Source of the DNA: Pseudomonas helleri
Lineage (GTDB): Bacteria > Pseudomonadota > Gammaproteobacteria > Pseudomonadales > Pseudomonadaceae
Direction of reading: 5' to 3'
DNA length: 64,000 nucleotides
Assembly: GCF_009600315.1 (NCBI RefSeq)
Contig: NZ_WIWC01000024.1
Location: 1-64,000, forward strand
Shown here: piece by piece, positions 38,068-46,754 of the stretch
Layout: every line of letters starts with the position of its first letter
How positions within the stretch are numbered: position 1 is the stretch's first letter
Notes under the pieces: generated by a model
The model's database searches: none
What the model was told of the DNA's origin: nothing
What the model saw: the letters and a program-made list of their open reading frames with translations, nothing else
Made by a program: the position numbers and the translations under genes

Positions 38068-38964
38068 ATGAGCAAAGACACCCCCATGGAAGATGACAAA
38101 ACCACGCTTGCGGCCAAAGAACTTCCGGGTGCGGGCCCGCAGGCCAAGCATCCGGGCATGATCGACGGTCTCGTTCTGACCGATCAATCGCCGCCACCGG
38201 CGGTTGAAAAACTCGAAGACCGAATGATCTTTTCCGCCCGCTTGCAGGCTGCGGGCACGTTCAATGTGAGCCTCAATCCGCTCGTGGCAGCAGCCAGCGG
38301 CCTGTTGTCTTGCGTGGTCGACCTCAAGCACACCCAAGTGGCCCCCGGCATCCCGGAGCTGCGTAAGCAGCTCATTAATGACATCAATGCATTTTCACAA
38401 GAAGCCCTCTACAACGGGGTGGACTACGACCTGGCCATGAAAGCCCGGTACGTGATGTGCACGGTGCTCGATGAAGCGGTCGTGACCACCCCGTGGGGGT
38501 ACGAAAGCGCATGGTCGCAGCACACCCTGCTCAGCAGCCTGCACAACGAAACCTTTGGCGGTGAAAAGGTCTTTCACGTGCTCAATCAACTGTGCCGTAA
38601 CCCGGTGGTCAACCTCTCGCTGCTGGAGCTGATCTACCTGTGCCTGTCCTTGGGGTTTCAGGGCAAATACCGGGTGGTCAATCACGGCACCTCCGAGCTC
38701 GACGCCATTCGCGATGCCCTGTACCGGCAAATCCGTCACTTGCGCGGCGATGTGCCCCGTGAGCTTTCGCCCCATTGGCAAGGGCTCACCGATCGACGTC
38801 ACCGGTTTATCCGCAGTGTGCCCGGCTGGGTGCTGGGCACCCTCACGGCGGGATGCCTGTTGGTGATGTTCTCAGGCTTTGCCTGGGTGCTGGGTGAGCA
38901 ACGCGAAGCGGTATTGCAACCGTATCAGCCGCTCGACGCTTCGGTTGTTCAGCCGCAGTCGTAA
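38068..38964 (+). CDS. tssL: T6SS membrane protein TssL (DotU family)
   Basis: Inner-membrane component, 298 residues. Cytoplasmic DotU domain with LEDRMIFSARLQAAGTFNVSLNPLVAAASGLLS, YVMCTVLDEAVVTTPWG and LYLCLSLGFQGKYRV-type segment. One TM helix near the C-terminus (about residues 255-280, VLGTLTAGCLLVMFSGFAWVL). It has no OmpA-like peptidoglycan domain, so anchoring to the wall must be supplied by another protein. Confidence 0.93.
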   Translation: MSKDTPMEDDKTTLAAKELPGAGPQAKHPGMIDGLVLTDQSPPPAVEKLEDRMIFSARLQAAGTFNVSLNPLVAAASGLLSCVVDLKHTQVAPGIPELRKQLINDINAFSQEALYNGVDYDLAMKARYVMCTVLDEAVVTTPWGYESAWSQHTLLSSLHNETFGGEKVFHVLNQLCRNPVVNLSLLELIYLCLSLGFQGKYRVVNHGTSELDAIRDALYRQIRHLRGDVPRELSPHWQGLTDRRHRFIRSVPGWVLGTLTAGCLLVMFSGFAWVLGEQREAVLQPYQPLDASVVQPQS

Positions 38965-39011
38965 TAGGGATATGTGATGAAAAACACTTTAAAAAAAAAC
39001 TGGCGGCCTTT

Positions 39012-42000
39012 ATGCGCCAAACCTGGGTCTGGACGCTGGCGCTGCTGCTGACCATTGCGCTGCTGGTGTGGTGGGTCGGCCCGCTATTGGCGGTCAACGA
39101 CTATAAATTCTGGGCCGACTCCAGTGCCCGGCTGCTGAGTATCAGTGCGCTGTGCTTGCTATGGGGCCTGATGATGGTCTTTGTCAGCTGGCGCGCCGGG
39201 GTACGCAAAAAAGAGCATGAAGGCAGTGAGGTGGGTAAAGCCCGCGAGCTTAAAGACGCGCAGCTGGAGACTTCGCAGCAAGAACTGCGCAAGCGCTTCA
39301 AAGAGGCTTTGCGCACGCTCACAACCTCCAGCGTGTACCGCGGGCGCAGTGAGCGCTGGCGAGATGAGTTGCCCTGGTACCTGGTGATCGGCCCCACGGG
39401 CAGCGGTAAAACCAGCTTGCTGGACTTTTCGGGTCTGGATTTTCCGCTGAACAAGATCGACCGCAAACTCACCCGCGACATGAACGGTACCGCGCATTGT
39501 GATTGGTACTTTGGCGAGCATGGCGTGCTGATAGACACTGCCGGGCGCTATCTGGAACAAAGCGATCCCGACATTGACCCCAGCAACTGGCGCACCTTGC
39601 TGGAGTTACTGCGTAGCCGCCGACGTGCGCGACCCTTGAACGGTGTATTGGTCACGGTGCCGGTCGAGTGCTTGTTTGCGGTCAATGAAACCATCATGTC
39701 AGGTCTGGGCGATGTGGTGCGCCAGCGCCTTCAGGAGATTCATCAAATCCTGCATGTGGATGTGCCGGTGTATCTGGTATTGAGCAAGGCCGACAGCCTG
39801 ATCGGCTTCAGCGAATTTTTTGACCAGATGACCCGTGAAGAGAGTGATCAGGTCTTCGGTGCCAGTTTTGGCAAAGACCAGACCGGCTCCGATGTATCCA
39901 TCTTGCGCACCGAGTTTGACGCGCTGTTGGGCCGTCTTACGGGTCAGGTCATCTCACGGATGCATCAGGAGCGCGACACTCAACGCCGAGCGCGCATTCT
40001 CGATTTCCCTCATCAACTGGGGGCCATTGGCGAGCGCCTGTGTGTCTTTGTCGACACTGCTTTTACCGGCAATCGTTATCAACGTGCCAGCCCGTTGCGC
40101 GGCTTTTATCTCACCAGCGCCCCCCATGTAAAACGCGAGGCGCAAGCCGAAACCAAGGCGTTGGGCGATTCTTTGGACATCAAGACACAAGCCTTGCCGG
40201 TGCTGCACAGCGGTCGCTCGCATTTTATTCACCACCTGCTGAGCCGAGTGATTTTCCCGGAAGCCCAATTAGCCAGTCTGGACAAACGCGAGCGCCGCCG
40301 TATTCATTGGCGCCAGCATGCACTGTACGCCGGTGCCTTGTCAGTGCTGGGAGTGATGGGGCTGGTGTGGGCGCAGAGCTTTGCGGCCAACCATGAACGT
40401 CTGAATAAACTGCGCGAGCTGGCTCAGCAACTTGAAAAACAGCATGCCCTGCTGAACCCGCGTGATGACAGTGGCGCGGTATTGAGCACGCTCGACACCC
40501 AATACGCGGCCTCACAGGTATTCCCCTCAACTCGGGATGTCGGGGTGTTCGAACACACCGGCTTGTATCAGGGCAGCGCCAGCAACCCGCTGCTTGAACA
40601 GGCCTACCAGCATGCCGTGCAAACCCAGCTGTTACCACGGGTCGCGCAACAACTGGAAAGCCAGATCCGCGCCAATCTGGGGGATCGAGCACGGTTGCTG
40701 AACAGCTTGCGCGCCTACTTGATGTTGGGTGAGTCTGACCGTCGCGACAACGCCTGGCTCAAGACCTGGGTGGCCACCGACTGGTCAGCCCGCTACCCCG
40801 GTAACACGTCTGTGCAAAACGGTTTGGGCCAGCACTTTGATCGTCTGCTGGCGCTGCCATTCAATTACCCGCTTAACCAGCCACTGATTGCCAGGGCCCG
40901 TCAGGTACTGCGCAACGAATCACTGGCCTCGGTCGTTTACCGAATGTTGCGTGAACAGGCACACGGGCTGGCGCCTTACAGTTTTGCCCAACACCTTGGC
41001 CCGCAAGGCCAGGTATTCAGTGGCGCCGACTACGTGATACCGGGCTTCTATACCCAGCAAGGTTATCAACAGTATTTCTCGATTCAGGGTGCCACGCTGG
41101 TCAGTGACATCCTGCGGGACAACTGGGTGCTGGGCGAGGGCAATACCCTCAGCGCCATGGACATGCGCAAGCTGATGGTCGAGCTGGAGCAACTGTATTT
41201 CCGCGACTACGCCACCCAGTGGAGCGAAGCCATCGGGCAACTGACCTTGCAGCCCTTTACGGCCGCCGGTGAAGGCGCCGAACAGCTTGCAGCATTGACC
41301 TCTGCCAATTCGGCCGTCGTGCAATTACTGCTCGAAGTGCGTGAAAATACTCGCTTCCCAAGCTTTATCGATGAGCTGCCTATACCCGCAAAGAGCGACG
41401 AAACCCTCGCAACCAAAAAACTCGGCGCACTGGCCGGCAAGACAACCGCGGCCGTGGCCAAAGCGGCAGATACTTTGGCGGCCAAGCTGCCTGATAACGC
41501 CAAGCAAGCCCTGCAACGACGGTTCGAACCGCTGCACCGTTTGCTCGACGATAACAACGCACCGACAGCCACCCTCACGGCAGCGCTGCAAGGCCTCAAC
41601 GATGTGCAGCAGCAACTGGCCAGTCTGGCCCGCGCCAGCGCACCCGACCAGGCGGCCTTCGACATGGCCAAATTACGCATGGGCGGTCAGCGCGATGCGC
41701 TCAGCCATTTGCGTCAGACCGCGCAACGCTTGCCGATTCCCCTCAATGGCTGGTTCGAGGGTGTCGCGCAAGACACCTGGAGCCTGGAACTGGCCAACGC
41801 CTACCACTTCATCAACCAGCGTTATCAACGCGAGCTGTACAGTTTTTACGACCGTGCAATCAAGCAGCGCTATCCCTTCAGTGCTCACAGCGACAGCGAT
41901 GTGGCCCTGAATGACTTCCGCGAGTTTTTCCGTGGCCAAGGGCTCAGCGAGCGTTTTTTTGAGACTTACCTGCGCCCCTTCGTCAGCGGTGAGGCGGGCA

Positions 42001-42509
42001 ACTACCGGCTGCGCAGCATGGACGGGCAGACGTTGCCGATGTCCAGAGCCTACTTTGAGCAAATGGCCGCCGCGCAAGTCATACGTCAGGGCTTCTTCGC
42101 CCAGAACCCGGCAGAACCCCTCGTTCAATTTACCCTAGAGCCTTACAGCCTTGACCCCGGCGTCAGCCGTGCGCAGCTGCGCTTTGGCAGCCAGTCGCTG
42201 GACTATCGCCACGGGCCGATAGTCCCCGTCACCTTGCAATGGCCCACGGAAGCCGAGAACGGTCGCAGCAGCCTGGTACTGGAAAAAATCTCCGGTCGCC
42301 CGGTCGGCATCGAAAAAAGCACCGGGCCGTGGTCGTTGTTTCGCTTGCTGGACTTGATGAGCGTTGAGTACCTCAGCGGTCGCGATGTCATGGTGCTCAA
42401 AGCGGACGTGGGCGGTATGCGGGCCAACTACCTGTTGATGAGTCAACGCACGCCTAACCCGTTTGACCTGAGCGTGTTGCGCAGCTTCCGCTTGCCTGAG
42501 CAACTGTAA
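39012..42509 (+). CDS. tssM: T6SS membrane core protein TssM (IcmF), N-terminus out of frame
   Basis: Core of the trans-envelope complex. The open frame gives 1165 residues: two TM helices (about 5-27 and 38-60), a Walker A GPTGSGKTS at about 127, DTAGRY, a third TM near 435, then the long periplasmic part and the C-terminal domain ending FDLSVLRSFRLPEQL. The expected start is not in this frame. ATG at 38977 (with GGGA before it) reads MKNTLKKN and then leaves the frame at an A9 tract (38991-38999). With ten A it would read MKNTLKKKLAAFMRQTW and continue into TssM. ATG at 39012 lacks a ribosome site. See findings. Confidence 0.9.
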   Translation: MRQTWVWTLALLLTIALLVWWVGPLLAVNDYKFWADSSARLLSISALCLLWGLMMVFVSWRAGVRKKEHEGSEVGKARELKDAQLETSQQELRKRFKEALRTLTTSSVYRGRSERWRDELPWYLVIGPTGSGKTSLLDFSGLDFPLNKIDRKLTRDMNGTAHCDWYFGEHGVLIDTAGRYLEQSDPDIDPSNWRTLLELLRSRRRARPLNGVLVTVPVECLFAVNETIMSGLGDVVRQRLQEIHQILHVDVPVYLVLSKADSLIGFSEFFDQMTREESDQVFGASFGKDQTGSDVSILRTEFDALLGRLTGQVISRMHQERDTQRRARILDFPHQLGAIGERLCVFVDTAFTGNRYQRASPLRGFYLTSAPHVKREAQAETKALGDSLDIKTQALPVLHSGRSHFIHHLLSRVIFPEAQLASLDKRERRRIHWRQHALYAGALSVLGVMGLVWAQSFAANHERLNKLRELAQQLEKQHALLNPRDDSGAVLSTLDTQYAASQVFPSTRDVGVFEHTGLYQGSASNPLLEQAYQHAVQTQLLPRVAQQLESQIRANLGDRARLLNSLRAYLMLGESDRRDNAWLKTWVATDWSARYPGNTSVQNGLGQHFDRLLALPFNYPLNQPLIARARQVLRNESLASVVYRMLREQAHGLAPYSFAQHLGPQGQVFSGADYVIPGFYTQQGYQQYFSIQGATLVSDILRDNWVLGEGNTLSAMDMRKLMVELEQLYFRDYATQWSEAIGQLTLQPFTAAGEGAEQLAALTSANSAVVQLLLEVRENTRFPSFIDELPIPAKSDETLATKKLGALAGKTTAAVAKAADTLAAKLPDNAKQALQRRFEPLHRLLDDNNAPTATLTAALQGLNDVQQQLASLARASAPDQAAFDMAKLRMGGQRDALSHLRQTAQRLPIPLNGWFEGVAQDTWSLELANAYHFINQRYQRELYSFYDRAIKQRYPFSAHSDSDVALNDFREFFRGQGLSERFFETYLRPFVSGEAGNYRLRSMDGQTLPMSRAYFEQMAAAQVIRQGFFAQNPAEPLVQFTLEPYSLDPGVSRAQLRFGSQSLDYRHGPIVPVTLQWPTEAENGRSSLVLEKISGRPVGIEKSTGPWSLFRLLDLMSVEYLSGRDVMVLKADVGGMRANYLLMSQRTPNPFDLSVLRSFRLPEQL

Positions 42510-43237
42510 TGGGCGAACTCCCGCTATGGCGCAGCGCGGCAGGCACCGACCCGGGCAAGGTGCGCACCCGCAATGAAGATGCCACCCTCGATTGTCCACA
42601 TCTGGGGTTGTGGGCGGTGGCGGATGGCATGGGTGGTCATCGGGCGGGCGACATTGCCAGCCAGATGATCGTCCACAGCCTGGCCGAACTGAACCAGCCG
42701 CAGACCTTTGATCAACGGCTACTGGCCGTGCGCAAATGCCTGCACTGGCTGAACCGCCGCTTCAGTCAGGAGCTGACCGTCAGCGATCAGTCCAGCGACA
42801 CCATCATGGGCAGCACCGTGGTCGCCTTGTTGCTTGAAGGCAACCGCGCCGCCTGTGTCTGGGCAGGTGACAGCCGCTGCTACCTGTGGCGTCGGCAACA
42901 GCTGTACACCCTGTCACGCGACCATTCAGTGCAGCAGCAATGGATGGACGAACAGCACATGACCCCGGAACAGGCGCTGGCCCAGCCGGGTTCCCGGGCA
43001 CTGACTCGGGCCATCGGCGCATGCGAGTCTCTGCGCTTGGGCGTGCTGGAACTGGAAGTGCAGCCGAACGATGTGTTCTTGCTGTGCAGTGATGGTCTCT
43101 ACCAAGAGTTAAGCCACCGCGAAATGGGCAACGCGCTCAGCCTCATCTCACCCCGTGCGGCGCTGGCGCGCTTGCTCGACAGCGCATTGAGCGGTGCGGC
43201 ACGTGACAACGTGAGTGCCGTGGTGATACGTCAATGA
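42509..43237 (+). CDS. PP2C-type Ser/Thr phosphatase of the T6SS (Stp1/PppA-like)
   Basis: Reverses phosphorylation by the adjacent kinase and so damps T6SS assembly. The 242-residue protein has the PP2C metal motifs RTRNEDA, VADGMGGH and CSDGLYQEL, plus AARDNVSAVVI with the last metal aspartate. Its ATG shares one base with the tssM stop. In the H2 cluster the equivalent gene is stp1. Confidence 0.9.
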   Translation: MGELPLWRSAAGTDPGKVRTRNEDATLDCPHLGLWAVADGMGGHRAGDIASQMIVHSLAELNQPQTFDQRLLAVRKCLHWLNRRFSQELTVSDQSSDTIMGSTVVALLLEGNRAACVWAGDSRCYLWRRQQLYTLSRDHSVQQQWMDEQHMTPEQALAQPGSRALTRAIGACESLRLGVLELEVQPNDVFLLCSDGLYQELSHREMGNALSLISPRAALARLLDSALSGAARDNVSAVVIRQ

Positions 43238-44103
43238 CCGCGCCATTGCCCGAGGTATTGAGCGGGCGTTATCGGATTGAACGGTTATTGGGCGCGGGGG
43301 GCATGAGCACGGTCTACCGTGCCCGTGACCTGCTGCATGAACAGTTTGCTGACCCACAACCCTGCGTGGCGCTGAAAATCCTCAGTGACGACCTCAGTCA
43401 CTCCCCGGACGCCAGTGCAGTGCTGTTCAACGAATTCGCGTTGATCCGCCACTTGCGTCACCCCAATATCCTGCGCATGTACAGCTTCAATGCAGACACC
43501 GCCCACCAGCGCGTCTTCATCGTCATGGAGCTGTTACAGGGCCCCACCCTGGACCGTTTACTGTGCGAGCGACCTCTGGGGTTAGCGTGGCAGGAACTGC
43601 GTGAAATCGCCTTGCCCCTGCTTGACGCACTGGCGCATAGCCACGCGTCGGGCATCCTGCATGGCGACATAAAGCCCAGCAATATCCTGCTCAGCGAAGA
43701 GGGCGTGCGCCTGTTCGACTTCGGCCTTGGGCAGGCTGAAGCGGGGCGGCTGGACGGTTTGGCGGCCATCAGTCGACAGCGCATGAATGCCTGGACACCC
43801 GGCTACGCTGCACCGGAAATCCTCGAAGGCGCGGCCCCGACCCGTGCAGCTGACGTGTACGCAATGGGCTGCCTCCTCTACGAACTGGCCAGTGGCAAAC
43901 ACCCATTCAACCGCCTCCTATCGACCCAGGCCCGCGATCAACGTCCCGCGCTGCCCCTCAAAAAGCCCAGGCATCTGCCTGCCCACGTGTGGCGCGCAGT
44001 GCGCAACGCCCTCAGTTTTGACCCCGCCCAACGCACCGTCACTGTTGCCCAACTGCGCGCGGCCTTGGCCGCCCGACGAACGTGCTGGCCGTGGCCTGAA
44101 TAG
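43234..44103 (+). CDS. Ser/Thr protein kinase of the T6SS (Stk1/PpkA-like)
   Basis: Hanks-type kinase, 289 residues, expected to phosphorylate the FHA protein. Glycine loop LLGAGGMSTVYRA, ATP lysine in VALKIL, catalytic loop HGDIKPSNILL (D and N present), metal motif DFGLGQ, and the APE equivalent TPGYAAPEILEGAAPTRAADVYAMG. There is no transmembrane or extracellular sensor domain, unlike PpkA of H1, so it should be cytosolic. It overlaps the phosphatase gene by 4 nt (ATGA) and is the last gene of the cluster. Confidence 0.9.
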   Translation: MTAPLPEVLSGRYRIERLLGAGGMSTVYRARDLLHEQFADPQPCVALKILSDDLSHSPDASAVLFNEFALIRHLRHPNILRMYSFNADTAHQRVFIVMELLQGPTLDRLLCERPLGLAWQELREIALPLLDALAHSHASGILHGDIKPSNILLSEEGVRLFDFGLGQAEAGRLDGLAAISRQRMNAWTPGYAAPEILEGAAPTRAADVYAMGCLLYELASGKHPFNRLLSTQARDQRPALPLKKPRHLPAHVWRAVRNALSFDPAQRTVTVAQLRAALAARRTCWPWPE

Positions 44104-44150
44104 ACCAAAGGCAATGCCTTGCATCAATGGGCATTGTGCGCAGTGGTCTA
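44101..44150. other. Nested dyad after the T6SS cluster
   Basis: TAGACCA (44101-44107) pairs with TGGTCTA (44144-44150), and inside it CAATGCC (44112-44118) pairs with GGCATTG (44130-44136). There is no T run. It may end the T6SS transcript in a Rho-dependent way or bind a regulator of the next gene. Confidence 0.45.
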
Positions 44151-44199
44151 TGGTTAAGGCCGCTGGACGCAGACCCCCATCGTTGAAAGGAGCCAACAC

Positions 44200-44979
44200 A
44201 TGAAGCTTTCAGGAAAAATCGCACTCGTCACAGGCGCGGCACAGGGCATTGGTCGTGGTATTGCGTTGCGCCTTGCCAAAGATGGCGCCGATATAGCGCT
44301 GGTCGACCTCAACCTTGAAAAACTTGGCCAGGTTGCCAGTGAGATCAAAGCATTAGGACGCAACACCAGCGTATTCGCGGCTGATGTAGGTGATCGCGAT
44401 CAAGTCTTTGCGGCGGTTGACTACGCCCACAATCAGCTCGGCGGGCTGGACATCATGGTCAACAACGCGGGCATCTGTCAGGTCAAACCCCTGATGGACG
44501 TCACCCAACAGGACTTCGAACATATCTACCGCATCAACGTCCAAGGCACCTTGTGGGGCATACAGGCTGCGGCAGAAAAATTTCAGGCGCTCAAACGCAA
44601 AGGCAAAATCATCAACGCCTGCTCCATTGCTGGCCATGAAGGCTATGCCCTGCTGGGGGTTTACTCCTCCACCAAATTTGCCGTACGCGCCTTGACCCAG
44701 GCGGCGGCCAAGGAACTGGCGGTGCACGGCATCACCGTCAACGCCTACTGTCCGGGCGTCGTGGGTACCGACATGTGGGTTGAAATTGACAAACGCATGG
44801 CCGAAGTGACGGGCGCCCCGATTGGCGCGACCTACGAAAAATTCGTCAGTGGCATTCTGCTGGGACGAGCAGAAACACCGGAAGACGTTGCGGCATTTGT
44901 GGCCTACCTGGCCAGCCCGGACGCCGACTACATGACCGGTCAGGCCCCCTTGATTGATGGCGGGATGGTATTCCGCTAA
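44200..44979 (+). CDS. budC: Acetoin/diacetyl reductase or meso-2,3-butanediol dehydrogenase (SDR)
   Basis: Classical SDR of 259 residues. NAD motif TGAAQGIGRGIAL, NNAG at about 90, catalytic serine region NACSIAGHEG, catalytic YSSTK (YxxxK), PGVVGTDMW and the C-terminal DADYMTGQAPLIDGGMVF, which closely follows Klebsiella BudC. It would interconvert acetoin and 2,3-butanediol with NAD(H). AAAGGAG precedes the start. It seems to be a single gene not related to T6SS. Confidence 0.82.
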   Translation: MKLSGKIALVTGAAQGIGRGIALRLAKDGADIALVDLNLEKLGQVASEIKALGRNTSVFAADVGDRDQVFAAVDYAHNQLGGLDIMVNNAGICQVKPLMDVTQQDFEHIYRINVQGTLWGIQAAAEKFQALKRKGKIINACSIAGHEGYALLGVYSSTKFAVRALTQAAAKELAVHGITVNAYCPGVVGTDMWVEIDKRMAEVTGAPIGATYEKFVSGILLGRAETPEDVAAFVAYLASPDADYMTGQAPLIDGGMVFR

Positions 44980-45025
44980 GGGATAAGTCATGTAACGCGC
45001 CTGCTTGCACTCAGGCGCGTGCTGC

Positions 45026-45376
45026 TTAGTGCATCGCCAAACCGTCCAGCGACTTGTCGACATACGCCTTGGCCAGCTCCACCAGGTGCGCAACCGACAA
45101 CACCAGATCGCGCGGCAACCCGCTCAAACCATTCCCCGCCTCACACGCCGAAGCGCCCGCACAGCGCAACAAGTCTGACGCTTGGGCCAAAGCCGCTTCT
45201 AAATTGACACTGTCCGGGATGGCATACATCACCGTGCTCAAAGGTCGTGGAGGTCTGTGGTCGAGCAAGTAGTAATCGAGGGCGCGATTGGCGGCGGCAC
45301 GGTCCAGCGACTGTGAATCGCACTGAGCAGCAACTTGCAGGGGGAAGAAGGGTGGATCTGGGGTGATTCTTTTCAT
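45026..45376 (-). CDS. DUF6124 (formerly DUF3077) family protein
   Basis: A 116-residue Pseudomonas-type protein. The family pattern is visible: LDRAAANRALDYYLL, a variable middle, NLEAALAQASDLLRCAGASACEAGNGLSGLPRDLVLSVAHLVELAKAYVDKSLDGL. Helical, cytosolic, role unknown. The start has AGGAG 6 nt upstream, but this AGGAG can pair with CTCCT 12 nt further up, so the ribosome site may be hidden in a hairpin (see leader). Confidence 0.8.
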   Translation of the reverse strand: MKRITPDPPFFPLQVAAQCDSQSLDRAAANRALDYYLLDHRPPRPLSTVMYAIPDSVNLEAALAQASDLLRCAGASACEAGNGLSGLPRDLVLSVAHLVELAKAYVDKSLDGLAMH

Positions 45377-45600
45377 GACAACTCCTGGCTTCTAAGTAAG
45401 GAGCTGGCACCTGTCGCGACTAAACGAAGGGTGGCAGCCGTACGCAGGTTAGTCGACCGGAGAAACCAGGAACCCGGCGCGCCCAAAGGCGCCCTACGCA
45501 CGGCCACCATAACGCGGGGCCGAAAAAAAGCGCCTCACTTAAGGTGGCGCCTTGCGCCTGGCTTAACATCGGGCGACTAAACCCGATCGCTGATTGTGCA
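45377..45600 (-). promoter_or_regulatory. Structured leader of the DUF6124 gene
   Basis: Reading on the minus strand: an ATCGGG/CCCGAT hairpin (45568-45587) with CGACTAA in its loop on the plus strand, a terminator-like hairpin with seven T (45523-45550), a GC-rich GGCGCC hairpin (about 45485-45500), a TTAGTCG/CGACTAA pair (45417-45423 with 45449-45455), and last a CCTCC-type pairing in which CTCCT (45399-45403) covers the AGGAG ribosome site (45382-45386). This layout suits attenuation plus control of translation. Confidence 0.5.
45523..45550 (-). terminator. Terminator/attenuator inside the DUF6124 leader
   Basis: On the minus strand GCGCC (45550-45546), an 11-nt loop, GGCGC (45534-45530), then seven T (45529-45523). 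It is a good intrinsic terminator pointing towards the DUF6124 gene about 150 bp ahead of its start. Confidence 0.65.
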
Positions 45601-45729
45601 GCGATGGGCCGAGACTATGCCCCGATATGAGAGAGCGCAAGCGAACGGGATTTTCTCGGATGTTTCACCTGATTGAAAGGGAAACGTCGTACGAAACGGC
45701 TGAATTTAAAGGCGTGAAACACCCCCCTC

Positions 45730-45785
45730 CGTAGCAGCGGACGAGTAACACGAGGCCGCGTCCGGCCGTGTAGCGGCCGCAAAAC
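45730..45785. repeat. Single GTAGCAGC-class repeat unit
   Basis: CGTAGCAGCGGACGAGTAACACGAGG followed by CCGCGTCCGGCCGTGTAGCGGCCGCAAAA, a partner-less relative of the repeats at 9.0, 16.1 and 18.2 kb. It marks the left edge of the defence island. Confidence 0.55.
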
Positions 45786-45809
45786 CATTCAACGCGCAGT
45801 GCGAGTCGG

Positions 45810-46754
45810 CTACTCTAATTGTCGACCCAGCGTGGCACGTACACTGCGTGCAACTGCCGGATCAACCTTGGCATTGTCGAGAATAAAACTGCACCGACCC
45901 ACAATCGCGTACTCACGAAACATATTGGTTTCAAACCCGCAAAAGTTGAAGTTCAACACCACGCACGACACCTCATCGGTTAAGTAGCCTTTGAGCTGAG
46001 TCATCTTGTCTTCGATCGTATCGGCGATATCAGCCTCTATTCGCGCATACAGCTGCTCCACGACCTCATCTTCATCAGGCGGGGGCTTGAGATACGGCGG
46101 CACCCCGGTCTGATCGTGAATATAGACCGTATGCTTAACGTCCAGTAATTCAGTGACATCGATATACACCACCCCATTGGCGGCCTCACCGGCTTCATGT
46201 TTTTTCAACTGTTTGATGGCGTCTTTCAACCGCCGCACCAGTAACTCTGGCGACTGAATGCGCTTGCACTCAATGGCCAGCGCCAAGTCGTTAACGATGA
46301 TGTCGGTACGCTTCGACACGTCGATACAGTGGGTCTGCGCGGCATAGCTGGAAGCAATGCCCAGCTCGAACATATAGTTGCGATCCTGATCCTTGCCCGG
46401 CGTGTCATTTTCATGGCTGAAGTTAATGCCATACATGGCCGCATGTAATGTCTTATTGAATTCCGCTGAGGCCTGCTGTTCTTTAAGTTGTTCACTGCAC
46501 TTCACCACGTGATGCATTTCCGACACCGCGTGCAAGAACTCAAACATCTTCGGCCCGTACGAACCGCGGATAGTGTCATAACGTTTGATAACGTCCTGAT
46601 AGTACGGAATGCGGCCTTTGACTTTTAAGCCACGGTTTTCCAGCCATTCACAACTCTCTTGCGCACGCGCCACAAAAAGCGGAAGGCAATCGGGACTGCT
46701 GTAAGGCGCCACATTAACGAAGAAGGTTTCAATGAACATCTTATCCATGAGCAT
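45810..46754 (-). CDS. Uncharacterised PD-(D/E)XK nuclease-like protein next to BREX
   Basis: A 314-residue protein with no recognised full-length family. The core FELGIASSYA...TDIIVNDLALAIECKR fits a PD-(D/E)XK nuclease: E130 on the first helix, D151, E162 and K164. The N-terminal 110 residues are mostly helical; the C-terminal 100 residues include an acidic PPPDEDEVVEQL stretch. No signal or TM helix. It is divergent from the BREX operon across 355 bp. The intact catalytic residues and its place at the island edge suggest a defence effector or a restriction-type helper; that is inference. Start 46754 chosen; 46748 is possible. Confidence 0.65.
   Translation of the reverse strand: MLMDKMFIETFFVNVAPYSSPDCLPLFVARAQESCEWLENRGLKVKGRIPYYQDVIKRYDTIRGSYGPKMFEFLHAVSEMHHVVKCSEQLKEQQASAEFNKTLHAAMYGINFSHENDTPGKDQDRNYMFELGIASSYAAQTHCIDVSKRTDIIVNDLALAIECKRIQSPELLVRRLKDAIKQLKKHEAGEAANGVVYIDVTELLDVKHTVYIHDQTGVPPYLKPPPDEDEVVEQLYARIEADIADTIEDKMTQLKGYLTDEVSCVVLNFNFCGFETNMFREYAIVGRCSFILDNAKVDPAVARSVRATLGRQLE

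Noticed and set aside
45335..45580. Plus-strand frame of 81 codons over the DUF6124 leader
   Set aside because: It overlaps the structured leader and its terminator; low-complexity arginine-rich product, no ribosome site.
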